49,791 nucleotides of DNA, taken from contig NZ_JXQQ01000034.1 of NCBI RefSeq assembly GCF_000834655.1, forward strand, positions 1 through 49,791, written 5' to 3'. The notes under the pieces are model-generated. The model was not told where the DNA came from and searched no databases. It was given only the letters and a program-made list of their open reading frames with translations. Positions within the stretch are counted from its first letter, which is position 1, and every line of letters begins with the position of its first letter. This stretch comes from Variovorax paradoxus (GTDB lineage: Bacteria; Pseudomonadota; Gammaproteobacteria; Burkholderiales; Burkholderiaceae_C). Shown piece after piece: positions 39,281 through 46,909 of this stretch. A program made the translations under genes and the position numbers.

Positions 39281-40561
39281 TCAAGACATGATGACCTGCA
39301 GGCTGTGCTCGTACCAACCCGTGAGGCGCTCGAAGGTGTCCACGAGGGCTTCGCTGGAGCGAACCAGCGTTGAACGCCCTTCCGGGCTGTCCAACGCCTG
39401 CACGCCACCTACCAGGCGCAGCCATTCGTCGCGCGCCGTCACCAACCCCGCGCGGATTTCGGGTGAACTGAGCGGCGCGCGTTCCAGCTCCAGCAGCGCG
39501 GCCTCGAACTCGCTCATGGTCGGCATCAACCGGTCACGCGATGCGCTGGCCGCGAGCGTCGACGCCAGCAACGCATCCTTTGCCAGACGCTGCGCCCGCA
39601 TGCGCTGCCTCCCGCAGATGTTGACGATGCGCAGCGCGCGCCGTGCACCGGATGCTTCCAGCGCTTCCGTCATCGCTTCGGCGGCGAGCAGCAAGGCCTC
39701 GCCGCGTGCGTCGATCTCCGCGAGCCCCTGCGGCGTGGGCTTCACGGCCAGCGCGGTGCCCAACCCGTTCCACGCTGCCTGCACGACGCCCAGCGCCTGC
39801 ACGCCGGCCGCGCCCAGCTCGAGGGCCGCGAGGTGATCCAGGTTCTGCCGCACCCGCTCGGTCGATTGCGTGCGCAGGACCCGCGCGCGCTGCACGTCGA
39901 TGCCGGCGAGCAGTTGCGCCGCCACCCGCACCAGCCGCTGCGACAGCATGCGCAGCTGCCCCGCACGGTTGATCGCCTCGGCCCATTGCGCGGCTTCGAT
40001 GACCGAGCGCGACACCTCGCCCAGCCGCAGGTTGGCGTGCATGGCGGCGCCGCGCAGCAGGCCGAACGCCTCGTCCTCCCCGATGCCGCGTGCGGACATC
40101 AAGAGGCCCTTGGCGCGATCGACCCACTTGCGCTCGTCCATGCGGGTGCGCAGGTTGTCGAGCTCGCTGCGCAGCGCGGTCTCGCGCGCCCATCGCGCCT
40201 GCGCGCGGGCCAGCAACGCGGGGAGCGACACCGCATCGAGCGGTGCCCACGCATGCACGCCGAGCGCGACCAGCGCCTCGTGCTGCTCGCCCGTCAAAGG
40301 TGCGCCGACCAGGCTCGATGCACAGGGCGGCACGCCGCTCCAGCCTTTCAGCCCGTCGCGCAATGCCTGCAGTTGCGCCGCTTCGGGCAACCAGGCCAGC
40401 ACCTGTTGCGGTGCAAGCGTGCGCGCCTGCTGCACCAGCGTGCGGCAGGTGGCGCGCCCGAGCACCGTGGCGCCTGCATCCGCAATGCCTTGCCGCAGGG
40501 GCTCCGGCAGCGGCGCGGAAGCATCGAATTCATTGGGCAGGACGAGAAGAAGGGAAGTCAT
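39281..40561 (-). CDS. ANTAR RNA-binding protein fused to NarX/PilJ-type P-box domain
   Basis: 426 residues from ATG 40561. Residues 1-120 look like a receiver domain without the acidic pocket (LLLVLPNEF in place of the usual D-D; no phospho-acceptor Asp), a NasT-like pseudo-receiver. An ANTAR domain follows at about 128-190 (DERKWVDRAKGLLMSARGIGEDEAFGLL). The C-terminal 235 residues are helical and contain two P-box-like motifs, INRAGQLRMLSQRL (197-210) and VNICGRQRMRAQRLAK (313-328). These match the nitrate-binding P-box of NarX and the PilJ domain. No membrane segment is present, so it would be a soluble nitrate-responsive RNA binder. It is divergent from the MFS nitrate transporter, whose leader has an ANTAR-type hairpin. 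Confidence 0.85.
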   Translation of the reverse strand: MTSLLLVLPNEFDASAPLPEPLRQGIADAGATVLGRATCRTLVQQARTLAPQQVLAWLPEAAQLQALRDGLKGWSGVPPCASSLVGAPLTGEQHEALVALGVHAWAPLDAVSLPALLARAQARWARETALRSELDNLRTRMDERKWVDRAKGLLMSARGIGEDEAFGLLRGAAMHANLRLGEVSRSVIEAAQWAEAINRAGQLRMLSQRLVRVAAQLLAGIDVQRARVLRTQSTERVRQNLDHLAALELGAAGVQALGVVQAAWNGLGTALAVKPTPQGLAEIDARGEALLLAAEAMTEALEASGARRALRIVNICGRQRMRAQRLAKDALLASTLAASASRDRLMPTMSEFEAALLELERAPLSSPEIRAGLVTARDEWLRLVGGVQALDSPEGRSTLVRSSEALVDTFERLTGWYEHSLQVIMS

Positions 40562-40625
40562 GGCGGCGTGTCGGGAGGCACGGCAAGCATAGGCCACGCT
40601 CGCACGCGCACCCGTGCGATTTCGC

Positions 40626-40640
40626 GGGCACGTCTCTTGC
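40626..40640 (+). promoter_or_regulatory. Sigma-54 promoter of the nitrate MFS transporter
   Basis: GGGCAC-N5-TTGC, one mismatch to TGGCAC-N5-TTGC, with invariant GG (40627-40628) and GC (40639-40640). The predicted start is near 40651, immediately before an ANTAR-type hairpin. Confidence 0.62.
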
Positions 40641-40652
40641 ATCGAGAGGGGC

Positions 40653-40672
40653 GCGGTGTAACGAAGCACCGC
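40653..40672 (+). promoter_or_regulatory. ANTAR-type leader hairpin ahead of the MFS transporter
   Basis: GCGGTGT-AACGAA-GCACCGC: a 7-bp stem (last pair U-G) with hexaloop A1, G4. Its first four loop bases (AACG) equal those of the nrtA leader hairpin. Later hairpins in the same leader are TGCAG-ACTC-CTGCA (40684-40697) and GTCCGGCC-n7-GGCCGGAC, a perfect 8-bp stem at about 40702-40724. Confidence 0.6.
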
Positions 40673-40775
40673 TTTGGTGAGGCTGCAGACTCCTGCAACC
40701 GGTCCGGCCACGCACAGGCCGGACACACCCCCACGCCGACAGCGTCCGCTGCCGGCACTCCGACCCCAACCCTGT

Positions 40776-40815
40776 CCGTCGACACGACCTCCTCCAGGTC
40801 GCGCCGCGGCTTTTT
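40776..40815 (+). terminator. Putative leader terminator ahead of the MFS transporter
   Basis: CGACCT-CCTCC-AGGTCG core stem (40785-40801), extended imperfectly by CCGT/GCGG, then CTTTTT (40810-40815), 15 nt before the ATG. Weaker than the nrtA attenuator. Confidence 0.5.
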
Positions 40816-40830
40816 GCATCTTTGAACACC

Positions 40831-42084
40831 ATGTCCGGTTTCAGGAATTTCTTGCAGTCAGGCCACAGTCCCACGCTGTTCGCGGCGTTCCTGTACTTCT
40901 CGTTCTCCTGCTGCATCTGGGTGCTCAACGGCGCCATGGCGCCCTTCATCGGCGAGACCTTCGATCTCTCGCCCGCGCAGAAGGGCCTGATGCTCTCGGT
41001 GCCGATCATCGCGGGCGCGCTCATGCGCTTTCCGCTGGGCATCCTCTCGCAGTACATCGGCCGCAAGAAAGCCACGCTGGTCGAGATGGGCCTCATCGCG
41101 GTGGCGATGCTGTTTGGCTTCTTCTTCGTGAAAAGCTTCAATGACCTGCTCGCCATGGGCGTGCTGCTGGGCATTGCCGGCGCGAGCTTCGGCGTGGCGC
41201 TGTCGCTCGGCTCGGGCTGGTTCCCGCCGCAGCACAAGGGCCTGGCGATGGGCCTGGTGGGCGCGGGCAACGTGGGCACGGCGGTGTCGGTGCTGGTGGC
41301 GCCGCCGCTCGCGCAGTGGCTGGGCTGGCAGGCGGTGTACGGCGTGGCCGCGGTCGCGATTTTGATTCCGATGGTGGTGATGGTGATCTTCGCCAAGGAG
41401 CCGCCCGACGTGGACAGCCACGCGAGCTTCCGCGAACACATCGCCTGCCTGTTCGAGAAGGACGGCTGGGTGTTCAGCCTGATCTACGGCGTGACCTTCG
41501 GCGGCTTCATCGGCCTCACCACCTTCCTGCCCTCGTACTACTACGACCAGTTCGGCGTGAGCAAGGTGCAGGCGGGGCAGCTCACCATGCTCGCGGCCTT
41601 CATGGGCGCGGCGGTGCGCATCGTGGGCGGCTGGCTCTCCGACCGCTGGGGCGGCGTCAACACGCTCACCGTGGTGCTGCTGGTGGTCGCCGTGGGCCTC
41701 GTGCTGGTCGGGCTCTCATCGGGCTCGCTGGCGCTCACCACGCTGCTGTTGATCGTGTGTTTCGCCGCGCTGGGAGCGGGCAACGGCGCGTTGTTCCAGC
41801 TGGTGCCGCTGCGCTGGCCGCTGAGCACCGCGGTGGCCGGCTCGATGATCGGAGAGATCGGCGCGCTCGGCGGCGGCCTCGTGCCCAACGCCATGGGTTT
41901 GTCCAAGCAATACCTGGGCAGCTATCTCTGGGGCTTCGTCTTCTTCGGCGCGCTCTCGCTGGCGATGCTGGGCGTGATGCGCGTCATGCAGATCCACTGG
42001 ACGCGCACCTGGGCCGAGAAGGGTGGCCGTGCGCGCACCTCGCCGGCTCCCGCCGTCTCATCCCCTGCGCGAAAGGCTGCATGA
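40831..42084 (+). CDS. NarK/NasA-type MFS nitrate/nitrite transporter
   Basis: 417 residues from ATG 40831; a TTG at 40822 is an alternative. No strong Shine-Dalgarno is visible for either. Twelve transmembrane helices of the nitrate/nitrite porter family. The two Gly-rich family helices are GLVGAGNVGTAVSVLVAP in the N-half and AALGAGNGALFQLVPLRW in the C-half. Conserved Arg residues follow ALMRFPLG and AVRIVGG. It is the second nitrate uptake route of the cluster. In Pseudomonas aeruginosa the orthologous-looking transporter is also next to a kinase gene and nirBD. Convergent with the phosphatase/kinase gene. Confidence 0.93.
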   Translation: MSGFRNFLQSGHSPTLFAAFLYFSFSCCIWVLNGAMAPFIGETFDLSPAQKGLMLSVPIIAGALMRFPLGILSQYIGRKKATLVEMGLIAVAMLFGFFFVKSFNDLLAMGVLLGIAGASFGVALSLGSGWFPPQHKGLAMGLVGAGNVGTAVSVLVAPPLAQWLGWQAVYGVAAVAILIPMVVMVIFAKEPPDVDSHASFREHIACLFEKDGWVFSLIYGVTFGGFIGLTTFLPSYYYDQFGVSKVQAGQLTMLAAFMGAAVRIVGGWLSDRWGGVNTLTVVLLVVAVGLVLVGLSSGSLALTTLLLIVCFAALGAGNGALFQLVPLRWPLSTAVAGSMIGEIGALGGGLVPNAMGLSKQYLGSYLWGFVFFGALSLAMLGVMRVMQIHWTRTWAEKGGRARTSPAPAVSSPARKAA

Positions 42085-42104
42085 CTTTCCCACCCGTTGC
42101 CCAC

Positions 42105-42153
42105 GAGCTTGTCGAAGGGTCGTTCCCATCGCGAGCAGGGCTTCGACAAGCTC
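42105..42153. repeat. Inverted REP-like repeat (cttcgacaagctc type)
   Basis: GAGCTTGTCGAAG (42105-42117) and CTTCGACAAGCTC (42141-42153) are perfect 13-bp inverted arms 23 nt apart, with outer CCCGTT/AACGGG extending the symmetry. This is a common palindromic repeat type of Burkholderiales and other proteobacteria. It lies between two convergent genes and may act as a bidirectional terminator or mRNA end protector. Confidence 0.75.
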
Positions 42154-42185
42154 AGCCCGAACGGGGGGGGTGCCTGTCGTTGTCT

Positions 42186-43892
42186 TCAGCGTGGCAGGAA
42201 CAGCAGCCAAACCACCAGCAGTGCGTTGAACAGCAACGACACGCCCAGGGCGATCTTGTAGAGCATCACCGGGTCGCGGCGGATGAGCGGCGTGGCGGCC
42301 GGTGCGCCGACGGGGCGCGAGGCACCGCGTTCCAGCGCGAGCAACATCTCCTCGGCGGTCTCGAAGCGCTCGCGCGGATCGCGGGCGACGGCCTTGCGGA
42401 CCAGGTGGTCGAGCCACACGGGCACATCGGGCCGCAGCCGCGAGAGCGCGACCGGGTCGCGCCGGTAGCGCGCCACCTGGTAGGGCTCGATCTCGCCATA
42501 GGGCAGGTGGCCGCCGAGCCACTGGTACAGCGTGGCGCCGAGCGCGAAGAGATCGCTGCCCGCGTCGGCCGCACCGCCCTCCTCCCACTGTTCAGGGTTG
42601 ATGTAGCTCGGCGTGCCCGCATGCAGTTCACGCTGGGCCGCGCCCTCGCGCCCGGACAACGCCACGCCCAGGTCCAGGATGCGCCAGCGCCCGTCGTCGC
42701 CCAGGTGCAGGTTGCCGGGCTTGATGTCCCGGTGCACCACGCCGTGGCGGTGCAGCCGGCCGAGCGCCTTGCTCACTTCGATGGCCGCGGCAACCACCTC
42801 GGCCACCGTGCCGCGCGAGCCGGCCTTGCGCATCTGCTCCAGCGTACGGCCGCCGTGCCAGTCGAACACGATGTAGAGCGCGCTCGCGTTCTCCGCGCGT
42901 TCGTGCACGCGAACGAAGCCGCCTCCCCCGCCCACGCGCTGGCCCAGCCACGCCTCGTGCGCGAGCATCGCGCGCTCCTGCGGATCGCCGGCGCGCGAGG
43001 GATGCAGCGTCTTGAGCGCCACCAGCTCGCGCGTGGCCGGATGGCGCGCCTGGTAGAGCAGATGCACAGCGGTGTCGGCCACCAGGCCGGTGACGACGAA
43101 GCCGTCGAGCACATCGCCCACCTTCAGCAGCGGCGGCGGTGTGAGCCGGCGGCCGTCGCCGAGTTCGTCGTCGAGCTGCCGCGCATCGAGGCCGACGACA
43201 CGAATGACCAATGCGGTCGCGTTGTCGCGCGTGCCGGCATCGAGCGCCGCATGCACCAGTGCCTCGCTCGCCGCTTCGGCATCGCCCTGCAACGCGATCG
43301 CGGCCACCTGCTGCGGCTTGAGCACGCCGTGCACGCCATCGGAAGTCAGCACGAAGCAGTCGCCCACGCGCACGTCGCCCTGCGCGTAGTCGACGCGCAC
43401 CTGGTCGTCCAGGCCGATGGCGCGCGTGAGCCGGCTGCGCATGTCGGGGTGTTCGAAGACATGGTCCAGCGTGAGCGGCACGGCGGCATCGCCATCGGCG
43501 CGCACGCGCCAGGCACGCGTGTCGCCCACATGCGCCAGCGTGTAGCTCTGGCCGTGCAGCACCAATGCGGTGAGCGTGGTGAGCGCGGTCGCGCCGCCCG
43601 CACGACGTCGGTTGTGGTCGGCGAGCCAGGCGTTCTGTGCGCCGATCAGGCGGTCGAGCGCGGCGGTCGGCTCCCAGGTGTCGGGCGTGGCGAAGTAGTC
43701 GGCCAGGAGGCCCATCACCGTGGTCTGCGCCGCCTCCAGGCCGCGCCCGCCGGTCGAGACGCCGTCGGCAATCGCCGCGATGAGCCCGCGCGCCTCGTCG
43801 CCCCGCGGCGCATGCACGGCACCGGCGAAATCTTCGTTCACCTCGCGGGGTCCGCGAAGGCTGCTGTAGCCGATGTCCACTTCGAAGCTCAT
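42186..43892 (-). CDS. Bifunctional PP2C phosphatase / Ser-Thr kinase, membrane-anchored
   Basis: 568 residues from ATG 43892; ATG 43907 is an alternative. The N-terminal PP2C domain (about 1-235) has metal-binding motifs NEDF (19-22), ADGV (42-45), HVGDTRAW, TSDG (183-186) and TRDN (221-224). The protein kinase domain (about 262-525) has Lys294 in VALK, HRDIKPGN (387-394), DLG in place of DFG (407-409) and NPE in place of APE. The glycine-rich loop is degenerate. A C-terminal helix (546-566) anchors it with both domains cytoplasmic. Proteins like this sit beside nitrate-assimilation genes in Pseudomonas too (between nirB and the MFS transporter); the target is unknown. It is divergent from nirB. 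Confidence 0.92.
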   Translation of the reverse strand: MSFEVDIGYSSLRGPREVNEDFAGAVHAPRGDEARGLIAAIADGVSTGGRGLEAAQTTVMGLLADYFATPDTWEPTAALDRLIGAQNAWLADHNRRRAGGATALTTLTALVLHGQSYTLAHVGDTRAWRVRADGDAAVPLTLDHVFEHPDMRSRLTRAIGLDDQVRVDYAQGDVRVGDCFVLTSDGVHGVLKPQQVAAIALQGDAEAASEALVHAALDAGTRDNATALVIRVVGLDARQLDDELGDGRRLTPPPLLKVGDVLDGFVVTGLVADTAVHLLYQARHPATRELVALKTLHPSRAGDPQERAMLAHEAWLGQRVGGGGGFVRVHERAENASALYIVFDWHGGRTLEQMRKAGSRGTVAEVVAAAIEVSKALGRLHRHGVVHRDIKPGNLHLGDDGRWRILDLGVALSGREGAAQRELHAGTPSYINPEQWEEGGAADAGSDLFALGATLYQWLGGHLPYGEIEPYQVARYRRDPVALSRLRPDVPVWLDHLVRKAVARDPRERFETAEEMLLALERGASRPVGAPAATPLIRRDPVMLYKIALGVSLLFNALLVVWLLFLPR

Positions 43893-43968
43893 GGCGCCAT
43901 TGTCCATGTGCGTCTCTATGGGCACCGCGCTTCTTTGTCCGCTTGATTTCGAGTAAAGGTCCAGCCCC

Positions 43969-46425
43969 ATGAAGAAAATGAAACTCGTGATGGTCGGCAA
44001 CGGAATGGCCGGCGTGCGCACGCTCGAAGAGCTGCTGAAGATCGCGCCCGACCTGTACGACATCACCGTCTTCGGCGCAGAGCCGCACCCGAACTACAAC
44101 CGCATCCTGCTGTCGCCGGTGCTCGCGGGCGAGCAGACGGTCGACGAGATCGTGCTCAACAGCTGGGAGTGGTACAGCGACAACCGCATCACCCTGCATG
44201 CGGGCAAGAAAGTGGTGGAGGTCGACCGGGTCAAGCGCATCGTGCGTGCCGAAGATGGCACCGAGGCCGCCTACGACCGCCTGCTGATGTGCACCGGCTC
44301 CACCCCCTTCATGCTGCCGGTGCCGGGCAAGGACCTGAAGGGCGTGATCGCCTACCGCGACATCGCCGACACCGACTACATGATCGAGACCGCGCGCACG
44401 CACAAGAACGCGGTGGTCATTGGCGGTGGCCTCCTGGGCCTGGAAGCGGCCAACGGCCTGATGCTGCGCGGCATGAACGTGACGGTGGTCCACGTGATGC
44501 CCTGGCTCATGGAGCGCCAGCTGGACGACGTGGCGGGCAAGCTGCTGCAGAAGTCGCTGGAAGACCGGGGCCTCAAGTTCCTGATGGGTGCGCAGACGCA
44601 GGACATGGTGGGCAATGAGGAAGGCCGCGTGAAGTCCATCCGCTTCAAGGACGGCACCGAAGTCGCCGCCGACCTCGTGGTCATGGCCGTGGGCATTCGC
44701 CCCAACGTCGAGCTGGCCGAGAAGATGCGCCTGCACTGCAACCGCGGCATCGTGGTCACCGACACCCTGCAGACCGTGACCGATGCGCGCATCTACTCGG
44801 TGGGCGAATGCGCGGCGCACCGCGGCATCGCCTACGGGCTGGTCGCGCCGCTGTTCGAGCAGGCCAAGGTCGCGGCCAACCACCTCGCGCAGTTCGGCAT
44901 CGGCCGCTACCTGGGTTCGCTCACCTCCACCAAGCTCAAGGTGACGGGCATCGACCTCTTCAGCGCGGGCGAATTCATGGGCGGCGAAGGCACCGAGGAG
45001 ATCGTGATGAGCGACCCCTTCGGCGGCGTCTACAAGAAGCTGGTGCTCAAGGACGACAAGCTCGTGGGCGCGTGCCTCTACGGCGACACGGTCGACGGCA
45101 GCTGGTACTTCAAGCTGCTGCGCGACGGCCGCAGCGTGCACGACATCCGCGACCGGCTGATGTTCGGCGAATCGAACATCGGCGACACCGGCCACGAGGG
45201 CCACAGCAAGGCCGCGAGCATGCCCGACGATGCCGAGGTGTGCGGCTGCAACGGCGTGAGCAAGGGCACCATCTGCAAGGCGATCAAGGTCAAGGGCCTG
45301 TTCACGCTCGACGAGGTGAAGAAGCACACCAAGGCCAGCGCCAGCTGCGGCTCGTGCACCGGATTGGTCGAGCAGATCCTGATGTTCACCGCGGGCGGCG
45401 ACTACTCGGCCACGCCGAAGAAGAAGGCGATCTGCGGCTGCACCGACGCGAGCCACCAGGACGCGCGCGACGCGATCCGCAAGGACCACCACCTCACGCA
45501 CGACGAGGTCTACCGCAACCTCGGCTGGCGCACGCCCAACGGTTGCGCCACCTGCCGCCCGGCCATCAACTACTACCTCATCAGCACCTGGCCGAAGGAG
45601 GCGAAAGACGATCCGCAGAGCCGCTTCATCAACGAACGCAGCCACGCGAACATCCAGAAGGACGGCACCTACTCGGTCATTCCGCGCATGTGGGGCGGCC
45701 ACACCACGCCCGACGAATTGCGGCGCATTGCGGATGCGGCCGACAAATACAAGATCCCGACCGTCAAGGTCACCGGCGGCCAGCGCATCGACCTCCTGGG
45801 CGTGAAGAAGGAAGACCTGGAAGGCGTGTGGAAGGACATTGGCATGCCCTCGGGCTTTGCGTATGCCAAGTCGCTGCGCACGGTGAAGACCTGCGTGGGC
45901 AGCGAGTGGTGCCGCTTCGGCACGCAGGACTCCACCCAGATGGGCAAGGACCTGGAGCGCGCGCTCTGGGCGATGTACTCGCCGCACAAGGTCAAGCTGG
46001 CCGTGTCGGGGTGCCCGCGCAACTGCGCCGAGTCCGGCATCAAGGACGTGGGCGTGATCGGCGTCGATTCGGGCTGGGAGCTCTACGTGGGCGGCAACGG
46101 CGGCATCAAGACCGAGGTGGCCCAGTTCCTCGTGAAGGTGAAGACGTCCGCCGAGGTGATGGAGTACGCGGGTGCCTTCCTGCAGCTGTACCGCGAGGAA
46201 GGCTGGTACCTGGAACGCACGGTGCACTACATCGGCCGCGTGGGCCTGGACCACGTGAAGAAAAAGATCCTCGAAGACGCGGACGGCCGCAAGACGCTCT
46301 GGGAGCGGCTGCAGTTCGCGCTCGACGGCGAGCCCGATCCGTGGTTCGAGTCGGCCGAGGCGTCGGTGGACGTGCGGCAGTTCTCGCCGCTGCCGGTGCC
46401 GGCCCACGCCATCCAGTCCGCTTGA
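43969..46425 (+). CDS. nirB: Assimilatory nitrite reductase (NAD(P)H), large subunit
   Basis: 818 residues. FAD motif GNGMAG (8-13), NAD(P)H motif GGGLLG (about 151-156), then two BFD-like 2Fe-2S stretches (CGCNGV ... CGSC near 424-464; CGCTD ... CATC near 489-530). The last is the ferredoxin-sulfite/nitrite reductase fold with siroheme/4Fe-4S ligands CVGSEWC (about 642-648) and CPRNC (about 682-686). It reduces nitrite to ammonium with six electrons from NAD(P)H, with NirD. First gene of nirB-nirD-nasA; 76 nt from the divergent kinase gene. AAAGG precedes the ATG. Confidence 0.97.
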   Translation: MKKMKLVMVGNGMAGVRTLEELLKIAPDLYDITVFGAEPHPNYNRILLSPVLAGEQTVDEIVLNSWEWYSDNRITLHAGKKVVEVDRVKRIVRAEDGTEAAYDRLLMCTGSTPFMLPVPGKDLKGVIAYRDIADTDYMIETARTHKNAVVIGGGLLGLEAANGLMLRGMNVTVVHVMPWLMERQLDDVAGKLLQKSLEDRGLKFLMGAQTQDMVGNEEGRVKSIRFKDGTEVAADLVVMAVGIRPNVELAEKMRLHCNRGIVVTDTLQTVTDARIYSVGECAAHRGIAYGLVAPLFEQAKVAANHLAQFGIGRYLGSLTSTKLKVTGIDLFSAGEFMGGEGTEEIVMSDPFGGVYKKLVLKDDKLVGACLYGDTVDGSWYFKLLRDGRSVHDIRDRLMFGESNIGDTGHEGHSKAASMPDDAEVCGCNGVSKGTICKAIKVKGLFTLDEVKKHTKASASCGSCTGLVEQILMFTAGGDYSATPKKKAICGCTDASHQDARDAIRKDHHLTHDEVYRNLGWRTPNGCATCRPAINYYLISTWPKEAKDDPQSRFINERSHANIQKDGTYSVIPRMWGGHTTPDELRRIADAADKYKIPTVKVTGGQRIDLLGVKKEDLEGVWKDIGMPSGFAYAKSLRTVKTCVGSEWCRFGTQDSTQMGKDLERALWAMYSPHKVKLAVSGCPRNCAESGIKDVGVIGVDSGWELYVGGNGGIKTEVAQFLVKVKTSAEVMEYAGAFLQLYREEGWYLERTVHYIGRVGLDHVKKKILEDADGRKTLWERLQFALDGEPDPWFESAEASVDVRQFSPLPVPAHAIQSA

Positions 46426-46438
46426 AAGGAACAGTGCC

Positions 46439-46834
46439 ATGAGCGAATGGAAAGCCATCTGCCGCATCGACGACATCCCCGTGCTCGGCGCGCGCCGCGT
46501 GGCGCGGCCGGCGGGCCTGGACGTCGCCGTGTTCCGCAATGCCGAGGACCAGGTCTTCGCGCTGCTCGACCGCTGCCCGCACAAGGGCGGCCCGCTGAGC
46601 CAGGGCATCGTGTTCGGCACCAGCGTGGCCTGCCCGCTGCACAACTGGACCCTCGGGCTGGACGACGGCTGCGCCAGGTCGCCCGACGAAGGCTGCACGC
46701 CGAAGTTCGCGGTGAAGGTGGAAGACGGCGTGGTGCACCTGGACGCGGACGAGCTTTCCGCGCACGCCACCGATCTGCCGCGCCCCATCGCCGGTCCGAA
46801 GGTCTTGTCCCCTCTCCCTCTGGGAGAGGACTAG
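46439..46834 (+). CDS. nirD: Nitrite reductase small subunit, Rieske type
   Basis: 131 residues, 13 nt after nirB. Rieske-like fold with intact 2Fe-2S ligands: C46-P-H48 and C65-P-L-H68 (CPHKGGP, CPLHNW). Many NirD proteins have lost these, so this one may carry a cluster. It partners NirB. The last 9 or so residues (LSPLPLGED) and the stop codon are encoded by a palindromic repeat, so the native C-terminus has probably been replaced or extended. Confidence 0.95.
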   Translation: MSEWKAICRIDDIPVLGARRVARPAGLDVAVFRNAEDQVFALLDRCPHKGGPLSQGIVFGTSVACPLHNWTLGLDDGCARSPDEGCTPKFAVKVEDGVVHLDADELSAHATDLPRPIAGPKVLSPLPLGED

Positions 46835-46908
46835 GGTGAGGGCAACAGCGTGCATATCGCCAGCGCCGTCGGCCCTCACCCCCACCCTCTTCCAGAGGGA
46901 GAGGGAGT
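46809..46908. repeat. Paired palindromic repeat spanning nirD end and nasA start
   Basis: Left unit 46809-46843: CCCCTCTCCCTCTGGGAGAG, then GACTAGGGTGAGGG. Right unit 46872-46908 is its inverse, GCCCTCACCCCC to CAGAGGGAGAGGGAG. It has the same BIME-like architecture as the element in nrtB. It fills the nirD-nasA gap, extends into nirD, and its last bases (GAGGGAG) form the apparent ribosome-binding site of nasA. Confidence 0.82.
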
Positions 46909-46909
46909 G

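Noticed and set aside
43920..43934. Possible third sigma-54 promoter before nirB
   Set aside because: GGGCAC-N5-TTCT has the -24 element but lacks the invariant GC of the -12 element.
42628..46788. Open frame of about 1386 codons on the minus strand opposite nirB
   Set aside because: It is the mirror of nirB and part of the kinase gene in a high-GC genome, with Arg/Ala/His-rich composition and no recognisable domain; nirB on the plus strand has every cofactor motif.
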